Part shown: piece after piece, positions 17,062 through 26,000 of the stretch
How the letters are laid out: each line of letters starts with the position of its first letter
Position numbering within the stretch: position 1 is the stretch's first letter
Origin: Rhizobium sp.
Lineage (GTDB): Bacteria; Pseudomonadota; Alphaproteobacteria; Rhizobiales; Rhizobiaceae
Assembly: GCA_027533385.1 (NCBI GenBank)
Contig: JAPZUE010000077.1
Coordinates: 1 to 49,449, forward strand
Direction of reading: 5' to 3'
DNA: 49,449 nt
Position numbers and translations under genes: made by a program
The notes under the pieces: model-generated
Databases searched by the model: none
Told to the model about the DNA's origin: nothing
The model's input: the letters and a program-made list of their open reading frames with translations, nothing else

Positions 17062-17094
17062 GACGGAAGGGATGGTGTAGTCCCGTTTTCCGTC
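17062..17094 (+). promoter_or_regulatory. Hairpin in the leader of the Pmp3-like gene
   Basis: GACGGAA (17062-17068) pairs with TTCCGTC (17088-17094), and the inner GGGA/TCCC (17069-17072, 17081-17084) extends the stem across a three-base bulge. It lies about 70 bp before the Pmp3 start. It could be a leader structure or part of an unannotated small RNA. Confidence 0.35.
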
Positions 17095-17161
17095 ATGCCC
17101 GCGCGAACGATTGCGGTCGAAGCGCGTTTATCCGCAGTCTCAACTGAGTAAGGTATACCCC

Positions 17162-17320
17162 ATGGACGTTCTACGCATACTGCTTGCCATCCTGCTGCCG
17201 CCGCTTGGCGTCTTCCTCCAGGTCGGCATAGGCCTGCATTTCTGGCTGAATATCTTGCTGACGCTGTTTGGCTACATCCCCGGCATCATCCATGCCATCT
17301 GGGTCATCATCCGCAAGTAG
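17162..17320 (+). CDS. Pmp3/YqaE-family small membrane protein
   Basis: The product is 52 residues with two membrane helices (about 4-23 and 29-50). The family signature is LLPPLGVFLQVG followed by FWLNILLTLFGYIPGIIHAI, ending in a basic RK. These proteolipids sit in the inner membrane and are linked to salt, osmotic and membrane-potential stress. The ATG at 17162 follows a modest AAGG site; the longer open frame upstream is not supported. Confidence 0.93.
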   Translation: MDVLRILLAILLPPLGVFLQVGIGLHFWLNILLTLFGYIPGIIHAIWVIIRK

Positions 17321-17453
17321 CGGAAGGGGCCGATTGCCGCCATCAAAGAGCATGTTTCGTCGAGAACCTCGTCTTCCGAGGCGGCTTAATCTGAAAGCGC
17401 AGTGAAGTTTCGCGTGATCCGCTCGCCAAGGCTTCAGACGGACCTTTGTCTGG

Positions 17454-17588
17454 TCAGAGCGTGACGATAAGGACCGCGAGGAAACCGATGGACAGGGTCG
17501 CCGCCGCAGTGGCGATCCGCTGCCTGCAAAGCTCGGTCGAACGCCACGATCTGTCATGGTTCAAAAGCTTCGCAATCGCATGTGACAT
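17454..17588 (-). CDS. Small C-tail membrane protein, 44 residues
   Basis: The ATG at 17588 follows CGGAGA at good spacing. The protein starts MSHAIAKLLNHDRSWRSTEL and ends in one membrane helix (about residues 25-44, ATAAATLSIGFLAVLIVTL). Its N-terminus is basic and polar, so the topology is N-in, C-tail anchored. I do not recognise the family. It converges on the Pmp3-like gene and lies downstream of the HlyD gene on the same strand, 175 bp apart. Confidence 0.5.
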   Translation of the reverse strand: MSHAIAKLLNHDRSWRSTELCRQRIATAAATLSIGFLAVLIVTL

Positions 17589-17763
17589 GGCAGTCTCCGA
17601 CTGAGGAAGCCACTCATTGGCCCCGGCTGATACTGACACATTTTCGTCATAATCAGCACGGGGTCAATAATCACGACTAGATTGGTATTCTAAAGATGGC
17701 GGCAAATGAAAAACGGTTCGCTATCGCGCACCTGCTTCATGCATTCGGCATCCAGACTCTCGT

Positions 17764-19068
17764 TCACTCCTCCCTGAAGGCACGCATCAACTGGTCGGTG
17801 AACGGCTTCGCGAGGAAGGAGATGACGGTCCGTTCTTCGGTTTCGATATAGACTTCAACCGGCATGCCCGGCGTGAGCTTTGCTGCGAGTTCGCCCAGGT
17901 CGTTCGGGGCAAACTCGACGCTGGTCTTGTAGAAGGGCAGATTGGTCGCCTTGTCGATAACGGTTGCCGCCGGGATGACGTCGACTGTGCCGACAATCTC
18001 GGGCGTTGTCTGGCGGTTGAACGCTGTGAAGCGCATCCGGGCGGTCTGGCCCACGGTGATGCGATCGATGTCGGTGGGGGCGACCTTCACATGCACATTG
18101 AGTTCGCTATCGGCCGGCACGATCGCCATGATCACCTGGCCAGGCGCCACGACGCCGCCGATCGTATGCGCCTGGAGATCGTAGATCGTCCCGCTTTCGG
18201 GTGCCTTGACCACGGTACGCTCCAGCCGGTGCGTGAGCTGCAGGGCGCGCTGTTCAAGTTCGGTGAGCTTGGCCTCGACCGAGACGATTTCCTTCTGCAG
18301 CTCGGTACGGCTTGTCTGGTCGACCGACATCAGCCGGACATTGAGCTCGCTGATCTGGCCTTCAGCTTCGGCGACGCGGGCAAGCAGATCGCCGATCGTG
18401 CCTTCGATGCGCACCATCTGTCGGCGAAGCCCGCGCAGCTCGGCGGCCTTGGCGAGCCCCTTCTGCACCAGGCCCTCCTGCATCGCGAGCTCCTCGGCGA
18501 TCAGCTCGTTCTCCGAGATGTTGGCCTTTTCCTGTTCTCGCAGCCCATCAATCTGGTTGCGCAGCTGCGAGATCTGCATCTCGATCTGGCGTTTCTGATT
18601 GGCGCGCATATCGCGATTCTCGTCGAACAGCTTGCGCTCCTCGCGGGTGATGTCGGTCGGGAGGTCAAGCCCATCGAAGTTGAGCATCTCCATGCCGTCG
18701 CGCTCGGCGACGAGACGAACCATCATCGCCTTCATTTGGGCGATCTGTGACTGCACGATACCGAGCTCCAGACGCACCTGCGTATCATCGAGACGCAGAA
18801 CCACGTCACCCTTGGCAACCTGCGAGCCAACCTTGACGGGGATCTCGACGATCGTGCCGCCATCGACATGCTGAACCTGCTTGGTCTCTCCGGTGACCAC
18901 CAGCTCGCCCTGGGAAATGACGGCGCCGGCAAGCTTGGCCTGGGCGGCCCAGCCACCGATCCCGGCTGTCAGCAGCAGTGCAAGCCCGGTTGCCGCAAAC
19001 ATGCGGCCCCTAAGACCTCGACCGGCGAGGGAAACCTTTGTTTCTGTGTCATTCGGACGCTGTGTCAT
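17764..19068 (-). CDS. Type I secretion membrane fusion protein (HlyD family)
   Basis: The product is 434 residues, starting after GGGGGAAAAG. A short cytoplasmic N-terminus is followed by one membrane helix (about residues 22-45) and a biotinyl-lipoyl half motif (VQHVDGGTIVEIPVKVGSQV). A long alpha-helical coiled coil (about 110-290) comes next, then the second lipoyl half (KAPESGTIYDLQAHTIGGVV) and the beta-barrel to the C-terminus. This PrtE/LapC-type layout links the ABC exporter to an outer-membrane TolC channel. It is the last gene of the exporter set, 42 bp after the membrane-anchored RTX gene. Confidence 0.94.
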   Translation of the reverse strand: MTQRPNDTETKVSLAGRGLRGRMFAATGLALLLTAGIGGWAAQAKLAGAVISQGELVVTGETKQVQHVDGGTIVEIPVKVGSQVAKGDVVLRLDDTQVRLELGIVQSQIAQMKAMMVRLVAERDGMEMLNFDGLDLPTDITREERKLFDENRDMRANQKRQIEMQISQLRNQIDGLREQEKANISENELIAEELAMQEGLVQKGLAKAAELRGLRRQMVRIEGTIGDLLARVAEAEGQISELNVRLMSVDQTSRTELQKEIVSVEAKLTELEQRALQLTHRLERTVVKAPESGTIYDLQAHTIGGVVAPGQVIMAIVPADSELNVHVKVAPTDIDRITVGQTARMRFTAFNRQTTPEIVGTVDVIPAATVIDKATNLPFYKTSVEFAPNDLGELAAKLTPGMPVEVYIETEERTVISFLAKPFTDQLMRAFREE

Positions 19069-19110
19069 GTCTTTTCCCCCAATACGCAGATTACAGAGTG
19101 AGCTTCAGGC

Positions 19111-21276
19111 CTAGGCAACAAGCCCTTCGGCCTGGCCGGGAAGATGGAATGTCGTCAGGATCAGGTCATCGGCATCGAGATCCTGGGCGCTGATGATGAC
19201 GATCTCATAGTCCTGATCGCCGTCGATATCGGTCACGAGCTGCAGCACATGATGCCCAGCGTCATCGTCGTCGATCATCTTCTTGTAGAGCTTGACGAGT
19301 GTCTTGTGATCGTCGCCATTCAGTTCGAGCGAGGTCTCGCCATCGTCGAAGTAGAGCCGGCCGAGCTCGCGCTCCAGCTTCGACAGGTCCACCTTGTCGC
19401 CAACCTCGAAGTCGCGGATCTCGTCGAAGCCCTGACCACCATTGGCGATCGACGCGACCGAGCCGAAGACGAAGGTATCGTTTCCGTCATTGCCGTAGAG
19501 CACGTTGACGGCAGCATTTGCGGTGATCGTGTCTTGGCCCGCACCGCCAACGGCATTTTCGATCGAGGTCAGGCGGTCCTCACCGATCTCCTGGCCGGAG
19601 GCAACGCCTGTCTCAAGGTCGATGACGACCGCAGCAGTGGCAAAGGACGCGTCATAGGTATCCGAGCCGTCGCCGCCATGCACCACATCATCGCCGTCAT
19701 TGAGGATGCTGACCTCAGCGGTCGCAATCTCCGGAGCCTGATCGCCCGAAACGGGATCAGCTACTGCGGTGGGTGCAACGGCGTTGGCAGGCGCAGCAGT
19801 CGGGGCAATCGGAGTGCGCATCTGCAGAACGGGCTGCAGACCTGCGACGAAGATGTCGTCGCCATCATTGCCGACGGCAACGTCGTCGCCGGCTCCACCG
19901 GCCAGCGTGTCATGGCCGGCACCACCTTCGAGCACGTCCTTGCCGGCATCACCCGAGAGCACGTCATGGCCCGCCTCGCCGAACAGCCGGTCGTCGCCAT
20001 CGCCACCCGACAGAACGTCATTGCCCTCGCCGCCAACCAGGCTATCGCGTCCGCCTTCGCCGAAGAGAACGTCGTCACCGGCCTCGCCGAGCAGAACGTC
20101 GTCGCCCTCGCCGCCGAAGATGCGATCATTCCCGGCCCCGCCATGGATGACGTCGCGGCCATCGCCGCCGATCAGCAGGTCGTCGCCGGCGCCACCAAGG
20201 ATCAGGTCATTGCTCTCGCGGCCGTAGACGATGTCATTGCCGGCACCGGCATCGATCAGATCCTTGCCCGGCGTGCCGAGGAGAACGTCGTCGCCCTCAG
20301 TGCCGCGGATTTCCTTGTCGGGATGGGCGCGAAGATCGAGGAAAGCCTGTCCCTGGATGGAGGCCTTGCCGTCGCTGATCGTGTAAGTGAGAGTGATCGT
20401 CCCGGAGGCATCCCGTTCGGGCACATAGATCCAGGCATCGCTGCCATAGCTGCGGATCTCGCCGGAGGTTGCCTTGATTGCAGAGATCGAAAGGCGATCT
20501 CCATCCGGATCAACGGCAGCACGGGCAAAGTCCGCCCACATCAGAAGCATGGAAAGGTTGACGAGGCCGGCGCCGAGATAGACGGGCCCACGCGACACCG
20601 GCGCGCGGTTGGCGGCTACCGGCGGATTGCCCGAGGAACCGCCATTCGAAGACCCACTCCCCGGCTGCCCGCCACCGGCAGAGCCGTCGCCTGCACCGCC
20701 GCCACCGGACCCACCGGGAGCCTGGCCACCGGCGGGTGCATCAACGGCTGCCGTTGGCAGACTGAAGGCAGAGAACTTCGGCTTGGCCACGCTTGGCATG
20801 ACGAAGCGGAAACCATTGGCCGCGACATCAATCGAGACCCCCTGGAAGGGCGGCGCGGCATAGTCGCCTTCAAGCGCAAAATCCTGCGCATTGAAGCGGA
20901 TCGAGGAATAGAGCCGTTTGGGCGCGGGCACCTGCTCGATCGCATCCTCGTATCGCCGCTGGATTTCCTGCCAGAATGCCGCGATGTCGAGGCTGCCCTC
21001 GGGTGCTTCCTCGACAGGAGACTGAAAGTCCTCGTCCGGCATCACCTTCGGCTTGTCCTCAAGCGCCACTGTATTCGGCGCCGGATTGACGATGTCGCGC
21101 AGCCGTCCGAGATAGGCGCCAAGCCCCATGGCCAGCACGGCAAAGATGCCGGGCGACCACAGGGTCTTGTCGTCGATCTCTTTGGGCTCGAACTTGCGGG
21201 CGGGGGCCTTCGCCGCAATCGCGTCCTCGTGGCCGAGCTTCAGAACCTCATCTTGGTCGAGGGCAGGAGGTCTCAT
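19111..21276 (-). CDS. RTX calcium-binding protein with an N-terminal membrane segment
   Basis: The product is 721 residues from the ATG at 21276, four bases after the ABC exporter stop. An alternative TTG start adds six residues. About 39 cytoplasmic-like residues precede a hydrophobic segment (about 40-57, SPGIFAVLAMGLGAYLG). A Gly/Ser-rich linker lies at about 175-210, then a cadherin-like domain (about 230-335). GGxGxDxL-type RTX repeats follow at about 335-475, for example GGAGNDRIFGGEGDDVLLGE, then a second weaker RTX stretch and an acidic C-terminal domain (DIDGDQDYEIVIISAQDLD). The C-terminus could be a type I secretion signal. Its position between the exporter and adaptor genes is unusual. 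It may be a surface or periplasmic component of the apparatus rather than just cargo; this is inference. Confidence 0.85.
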   Translation of the reverse strand: MRPPALDQDEVLKLGHEDAIAAKAPARKFEPKEIDDKTLWSPGIFAVLAMGLGAYLGRLRDIVNPAPNTVALEDKPKVMPDEDFQSPVEEAPEGSLDIAAFWQEIQRRYEDAIEQVPAPKRLYSSIRFNAQDFALEGDYAAPPFQGVSIDVAANGFRFVMPSVAKPKFSAFSLPTAAVDAPAGGQAPGGSGGGGAGDGSAGGGQPGSGSSNGGSSGNPPVAANRAPVSRGPVYLGAGLVNLSMLLMWADFARAAVDPDGDRLSISAIKATSGEIRSYGSDAWIYVPERDASGTITLTYTISDGKASIQGQAFLDLRAHPDKEIRGTEGDDVLLGTPGKDLIDAGAGNDIVYGRESNDLILGGAGDDLLIGGDGRDVIHGGAGNDRIFGGEGDDVLLGEAGDDVLFGEGGRDSLVGGEGNDVLSGGDGDDRLFGEAGHDVLSGDAGKDVLEGGAGHDTLAGGAGDDVAVGNDGDDIFVAGLQPVLQMRTPIAPTAAPANAVAPTAVADPVSGDQAPEIATAEVSILNDGDDVVHGGDGSDTYDASFATAAVVIDLETGVASGQEIGEDRLTSIENAVGGAGQDTITANAAVNVLYGNDGNDTFVFGSVASIANGGQGFDEIRDFEVGDKVDLSKLERELGRLYFDDGETSLELNGDDHKTLVKLYKKMIDDDDAGHHVLQLVTDIDGDQDYEIVIISAQDLDADDLILTTFHLPGQAEGLVA
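19860..20300 (-). repeat. RTX-encoding tandem repeats in the membrane-anchored RTX gene
   Basis: About fifteen nonapeptide units of the GGxGxDxLx type are encoded back to back. Each pair of units should bind calcium in a parallel beta roll. The DNA repeats are diverged but keep the GGC-GxC-GAC pattern, which also produces long open frames on the other strand. Confidence 0.85.
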
Positions 21277-21280
21277 CCGC

Positions 21281-22999
21281 TTACTCCGCCGCAACCGGCA
21301 TCAGGCGGGTCGGCCGAAGCGGCTTTTCCTGCGTGTTGGCCGGAACCTTGATGATGTCTTCCTTCGGCCCGAAGGAGACGAGTTTGCCGCCCTGGACCAC
21401 GCCGACCATATCGACGGCCTGCAGCACGCTCGGGCGATGCGCAACGATGACCACGATGCCGCCACGCTCGCGCACCTTGACGATGGCTTTCATCAGCGCT
21501 TCCTCGCCCTCAGCATCGAGGTTGGAGTTCGGTTCGTCGAGCACCACAAGGAAGGGATCGCCGTAGAGCGCCCGGGCCAGCGCGATGCGCTGCCGCTGGC
21601 CGGCCGACAGTGACTGGCCGCCCGCGCCGATCTGCGTCTGGTAGCCGTTTGGCAGGCGCACGATGAGATCGTGGATGCCGGCCGCGCGTGCCGCCCGGAA
21701 GATCATCTTGGCATCCGCATCCGGGTCGAAGCGCGCGATATTGTCGGCCACCGTTCCGTCGAGCAGCGCCACTTCCTGCGGCAGGTAGCCGACATTCTGG
21801 GTGAAGAAGCTGGTCGGCCACTGCTTGAGGTCAGCACCATCGACACGCACCGAACCGCGCAGAAGCGGCCAGATACCGAGCAGCGAGCGCGCAAGCGTCG
21901 TCTTGCCCCCGCCGGACGGACCGATCAGGGCCAGCGCCTGGCCGGCCGTGAGCTTGAAGGAGACGTCGCTCAGCAGCACGGTACCGGTCGTCGGCGCAAC
22001 CGTCGTCATGCCCTCGACGACGAGGTCTTCGGTCGGTGCCGGCAGATCAAACTGCGTCGCAGGACGGTCGAGCACGGCAAGCGTATCCTTGATGCGTGCC
22101 CACGAACGCCGGGCCGAAATCACCCCCTTCCACTGGGCAATCGCCTGGTCGACCGGCGCGAGCGCCCGACCGGTCACGATCGACGAGGCGATGATCGCGC
22201 CGGCTGACATCTCGCCCTTCATCGTCAGATAGGCGCCGAGCCCGAGCGTTGCCGACTGCAGCATCATGCGCAGCACCTTAGAGATCCCCGCAAAGGTACC
22301 GGCGATGTCGGATGTCGCCGTCTGGGTGTCGAGGTGACGGCGATTGGCGCTTTCGAAGCGGTCGATCGCCCGGTCCGTCATGCCCATCGAATAGAGGATG
22401 TCCCCATTCCGGACATGGTTGTCCGAGACGTTGTTGCGCTGGATCGCCGCGCGCGTCATCTCCTTGGCATGCCGGCGCGACAGAAGCTCGGCGGCGATCG
22501 TGAGGCAGGCGAGGAAGGCCGCGCCCCCGAGCGTCAGCATGCCAAGCACCGGATGCAGCATCCAGACAAAGATGAGATAGACAGGAATCCAGGGCAGGTC
22601 GAAGAGCGCGACCGGGCCGGCTCCCGACAGGAAGCCGCGCACCGTATCGACGTCACGACCACGCTCGGAGGCTTCCGCCGAAGAATAGCCGAAACGCGGC
22701 ATATCGATCACCACCCGATGCACGAGCGGTGCGATCTTGCGGTCGACATTCGATCCGAAGCGAACCAGCATCTGCGAGCGCAGGATGTCGAACACGCCCT
22801 GGAACAGGTAAAGCCCGACGGCGATGACCGACAGCCAGATCAGGGTCGGGATGCTGCCACTCGTCAGCGCCCGATCATAGATCTGCAGCATGTAGAAGGC
22901 GCCGGTCAGCGCCAGGATGTTGATGATCCCCGACAGGGCAAAGACGAAGCCCGTCACCAGGCCGATCCCTGACAGTTTGTAGCTAGACTGCTTGTTCAT
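21281..22999 (-). CDS. Type I secretion ABC transporter (permease/ATPase)
   Basis: The product is 572 residues. The ATG at 22999 follows GGGGGAAG; the in-frame GTG four codons earlier is unlikely. Six membrane helices lie in the first 300 residues (LALTGAFYMLQIYDRALTSG, then SIPTLIWLSVIAVGLYLFQG). The nucleotide-binding domain has an intact Walker A (GPSGGGKTTLARSLLG), signature (SLSAGQRQRIALARAL), Walker B (FLVVLDEPNSNLD) and H-loop (VIVAHRPS). There is no N-terminal C39 peptidase or C39-like domain, so it belongs to the PrtD-like group that exports RTX cargo with uncleaved C-terminal signals. It follows the giant peroxidase gene by 67 bp. Confidence 0.95.
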   Translation of the reverse strand: MNKQSSYKLSGIGLVTGFVFALSGIINILALTGAFYMLQIYDRALTSGSIPTLIWLSVIAVGLYLFQGVFDILRSQMLVRFGSNVDRKIAPLVHRVVIDMPRFGYSSAEASERGRDVDTVRGFLSGAGPVALFDLPWIPVYLIFVWMLHPVLGMLTLGGAAFLACLTIAAELLSRRHAKEMTRAAIQRNNVSDNHVRNGDILYSMGMTDRAIDRFESANRRHLDTQTATSDIAGTFAGISKVLRMMLQSATLGLGAYLTMKGEMSAGAIIASSIVTGRALAPVDQAIAQWKGVISARRSWARIKDTLAVLDRPATQFDLPAPTEDLVVEGMTTVAPTTGTVLLSDVSFKLTAGQALALIGPSGGGKTTLARSLLGIWPLLRGSVRVDGADLKQWPTSFFTQNVGYLPQEVALLDGTVADNIARFDPDADAKMIFRAARAAGIHDLIVRLPNGYQTQIGAGGQSLSAGQRQRIALARALYGDPFLVVLDEPNSNLDAEGEEALMKAIVKVRERGGIVVIVAHRPSVLQAVDMVGVVQGGKLVSFGPKEDIIKVPANTQEKPLRPTRLMPVAAE

Positions 23000-23026
23000 G
23001 GCTTCCCCCACTCAATAAGTTTGTCT

Positions 23027-23043
23027 GCCCGGCCCCGCCGGGC
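23027..23043 (-). promoter_or_regulatory. GC hairpin between the giant peroxidase and exporter genes
   Basis: GCCCGGC (23027-23033) and GCCGGGC (23037-23043) form a perfect 7-bp stem with a three-base loop in the 67-bp gap. No U-tract follows on the minus strand. It may protect the 3' end of the cargo message or reduce read-through, giving more cargo than exporter. Confidence 0.45.
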
Positions 23044-23066
23044 CGGACAGTCTTGCCATGCAGTCC

Positions 23067-26000
23067 TCAGGAAACGCCGAGGAAGTCGTTGATCGTCAGG
23101 TTGTGGCGGCCATGCAGCGACAGTTCGAAGTCCGCAGCATTGTCCCCTTGCGTGTTGCCTCGGATGATCGTGAACTCCTCGCCGTCACGCATTTCGTGCG
23201 TGATGGTCACGTCGCCGATTGCATCGATCATCTGGCCCGCCTCCAGCTTCATCGTCCCGTTCGGGTTCATGCCGGTGAAGTCGATCCGGTCGCCGGTCTG
23301 GAAGCCGTAGATCGTGTCGCCATCTGCGGACGCCGCCGAGCTGAACTTGAAGACATCGTCGCCAAGTCCGCCATCTATGACGTTGACCGCCGTCGAGGCC
23401 GTGATCTTGTCGTGGCCCGAGCCGCCGACGAAGTTCTCGAAGCCGTAGAACGTATCCGAGCCCGTCGTGCCGCCGGAGACCGAGCCGCGTTGGTTGAAGC
23501 CATTGCCGAGATCGACCGTCAGGTTAGCGCTGCTTGCGGCATAGTCGAGCGTGTCGATGCCCGCTTCGCCGTAGTAGGTATCGTTACCGTCATTGGCCGT
23601 GGCGATGACCGTGTCGTTGCCGTCGCCGGCCCAGATCCGGTCGTCACCCGCACCGCCTTCGATCGTGTCGTTTCCAGCGCCAGCAAAGATCTGGTCGGAA
23701 CCGGCTCCCCCGAACACGATGTCCTTGCCCTCTCCGGCATGGACCTCGTCGTCGCCCAGACCCGCATTGATGAAGTCGTCGCCATCACCGCCGGTCACGA
23801 CGTCGTCACCGTCCTCGCCGCGCAGGATGTCAGCGCCAGCCTGGCCAACGAGGATATCGGTGCCGGCACCACCAAGGATGGTGTCGTTGCCACCTGCCCC
23901 GAGCAACGTATCCGACAAGGCCGTGCCGATCAGTGTGAGGGCTGCCACCGGAACAGGGGTTGGTGTCGTTCCGCCACCCGTGCCGGAACCAGAGCCTGAG
24001 CCGGAGCCCGAACCAGATCCGGCACCATCGCCGTCGCCGTCGTCGCTGCCTTCGCCCTCACCCTCACCGTCGCCATCCGACGAACCGTCGCCGTCGTCTT
24101 CACCATCATCCTCACCGTCACCGTCTTCGCCGCCGGTATCCCCACCGGTGTCGCCGCCGCCGGTCTGGCCATCACCATCACCGTCACCTTCTCCACCGCC
24201 ATCGGCGCCATCTTCGACATCCGACGAGAAGATATTCTCGGGCAGACCGGTGAGGCCGGTGTTGCGCGCAACAATGTCGGAGAAGCCCTGACCATCGATG
24301 AAGTTTTCATAGAGGTCGAAGTTGTCGAAGCGCTCCAGATAATAGAAGCGGTCGGCTTCCTGCAGGCGATCGAACTGCTCGTGCAGAACGACCCAGAAGG
24401 TGTCGCCGGCCATGCCGCCGTTGAAGTGCTTCTCGGCAAGGCCACCGACCCAGAGATCGACACGATCGATACCCTTCACCAGACCCGTACCATCCTGATT
24501 GACGGTGACGATGTTGCCGTTGATCGCCTTGAATGCAGCAATCTGGTCGGCCCGCAGCACGAGATCGGGATAGGCCGCGATGAACTGTGCAATCACGGCA
24601 TCGCTGATCCCATTGCGCTGCTGGAAATCCTGCCAGCTCGAATAGGGGTTCATCGAACCGCCATTGGCTTCGAGGAATTCGACCGCGAACTTGATATAGG
24701 GGTCGGTCGAGGCCTTCAGATCGGCCTTGACTTGGTTGAGCGTACCGAGGCCCACGTCGCGACCACGCGCCACGTTGAAGGCGAAGAGGTCAGCCCGGAT
24801 GCGCACAAGGTCGTTGCGAACCGCATTGACGATGTTGAAGTCGACGTCTTCCGCCGGCTGCTCGATGATGCCGGACAGGATTGCCCCCGTGCCGAGCTGC
24901 TCATAGCCGGGCTTCGGATCGTAACCTCTGGCCCTCAGTGCCGCCAGTTCGCTCTCCGTGAACACGTCGTTTGTCGGGTTCAGGAAGGCGTCGAACAGGT
25001 TGACCGAAACGTTCTGCCCGTTCGCACCCTTGACCGTGATCGTATCGCCGATCAGCGAGTGGCCGATGCGGTAGACGGCTGCCGCAAACTCATGGCTGAT
25101 GCTCGCGGTCGCCTGGTCGTTATAGGCTTCGAAGCCATGGCTGCCATCGCCCTGGATGCCACCGATAAGCGCATCGGCGAACTCGGTGAACACCACGCGC
25201 TGGTATTCGGCCTCGTTGACCATCTTGGCGGCCTGGAAGAGCTCTTCCGGTGTGCCCTCGAAGCCTGCTGCCTGCAACTTCTCGACATGGAAGTTGTGGT
25301 TGCGGGCCCAGATGGTGTGCATCGAGGTCAGCGTGAAGTTCTCGTTCGCACGACCGTCACCACCGATATAGTGATCCAGCGGGCTGATCATCGGATTGGC
25401 GTCGAGAAGGAGCGCATGGCTCGAACCCATGAAGTCCCCGGCCAGCTGTCGGACAACGGCCATGTTGTAGCCGCCGGCCTCGGTCCACAGCGTCGGATAG
25501 TATTCCATGAGGGTCTTGCCAGCGCCGAGGCCCGGTCCCTCGAAGACGGTTCCGGCCGCCCGGTGATGGTCGAGCAGTTCGCGCAGCGTCGACATCAGGT
25601 GGAAGCCCGGTGCCGAGGGATCTTCCGGCCCCATCAGGATGCGCGAACCGACACCGTAGTCACCGTCGCTTTCGCGCAGGAACTGGCCAACGATGACGTT
25701 GGACCCATAGACCTGGTTCTGATCGACATAGGGCGAGGTTTTGTTCAGATGCTCCGGCGTATCGCTCGCCGATTGCAGCGGGTTGGCCAGCGAGCCACGC
25801 GTCAGGTCGGTGAAGTTGGCAGCCGTCGGTCCGGGAATGTCCGCACCGTCGATCACCACCTTGCCGGCTCCGCCCTTGGGCAGGAAGTCGAGACCATGGT
25901 CGAAATACTGACCGAAGGCCATGAAGAAGATGTTGGCGTCGTTCGGGGCCTTCGGCAGGTTTGTCTCCTGCGCACCGATGGCATCAGAGATCGCCCGTGG

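Noticed and set aside
17056..17090. A general-stress (EcfG-type) promoter GGAA...CGTT before the Pmp3 gene
   Set aside because: The spacing between GGAA and CGTT is 15 bases, too short for the GGAAC-N16/17-CGTT consensus, and the bases are better explained by the hairpin.
19144..21351. A plus-strand open frame of 735 codons opposite the membrane-anchored RTX gene
   Set aside because: It mirrors the RTX gene exactly and its repeats are the reverse complement of RTX codons; no known family.
23590..23930. CRISPR-like regular repeats
   Set aside because: The regular pattern is in-frame RTX nonapeptide coding sequence inside the giant gene, with no unique spacers.
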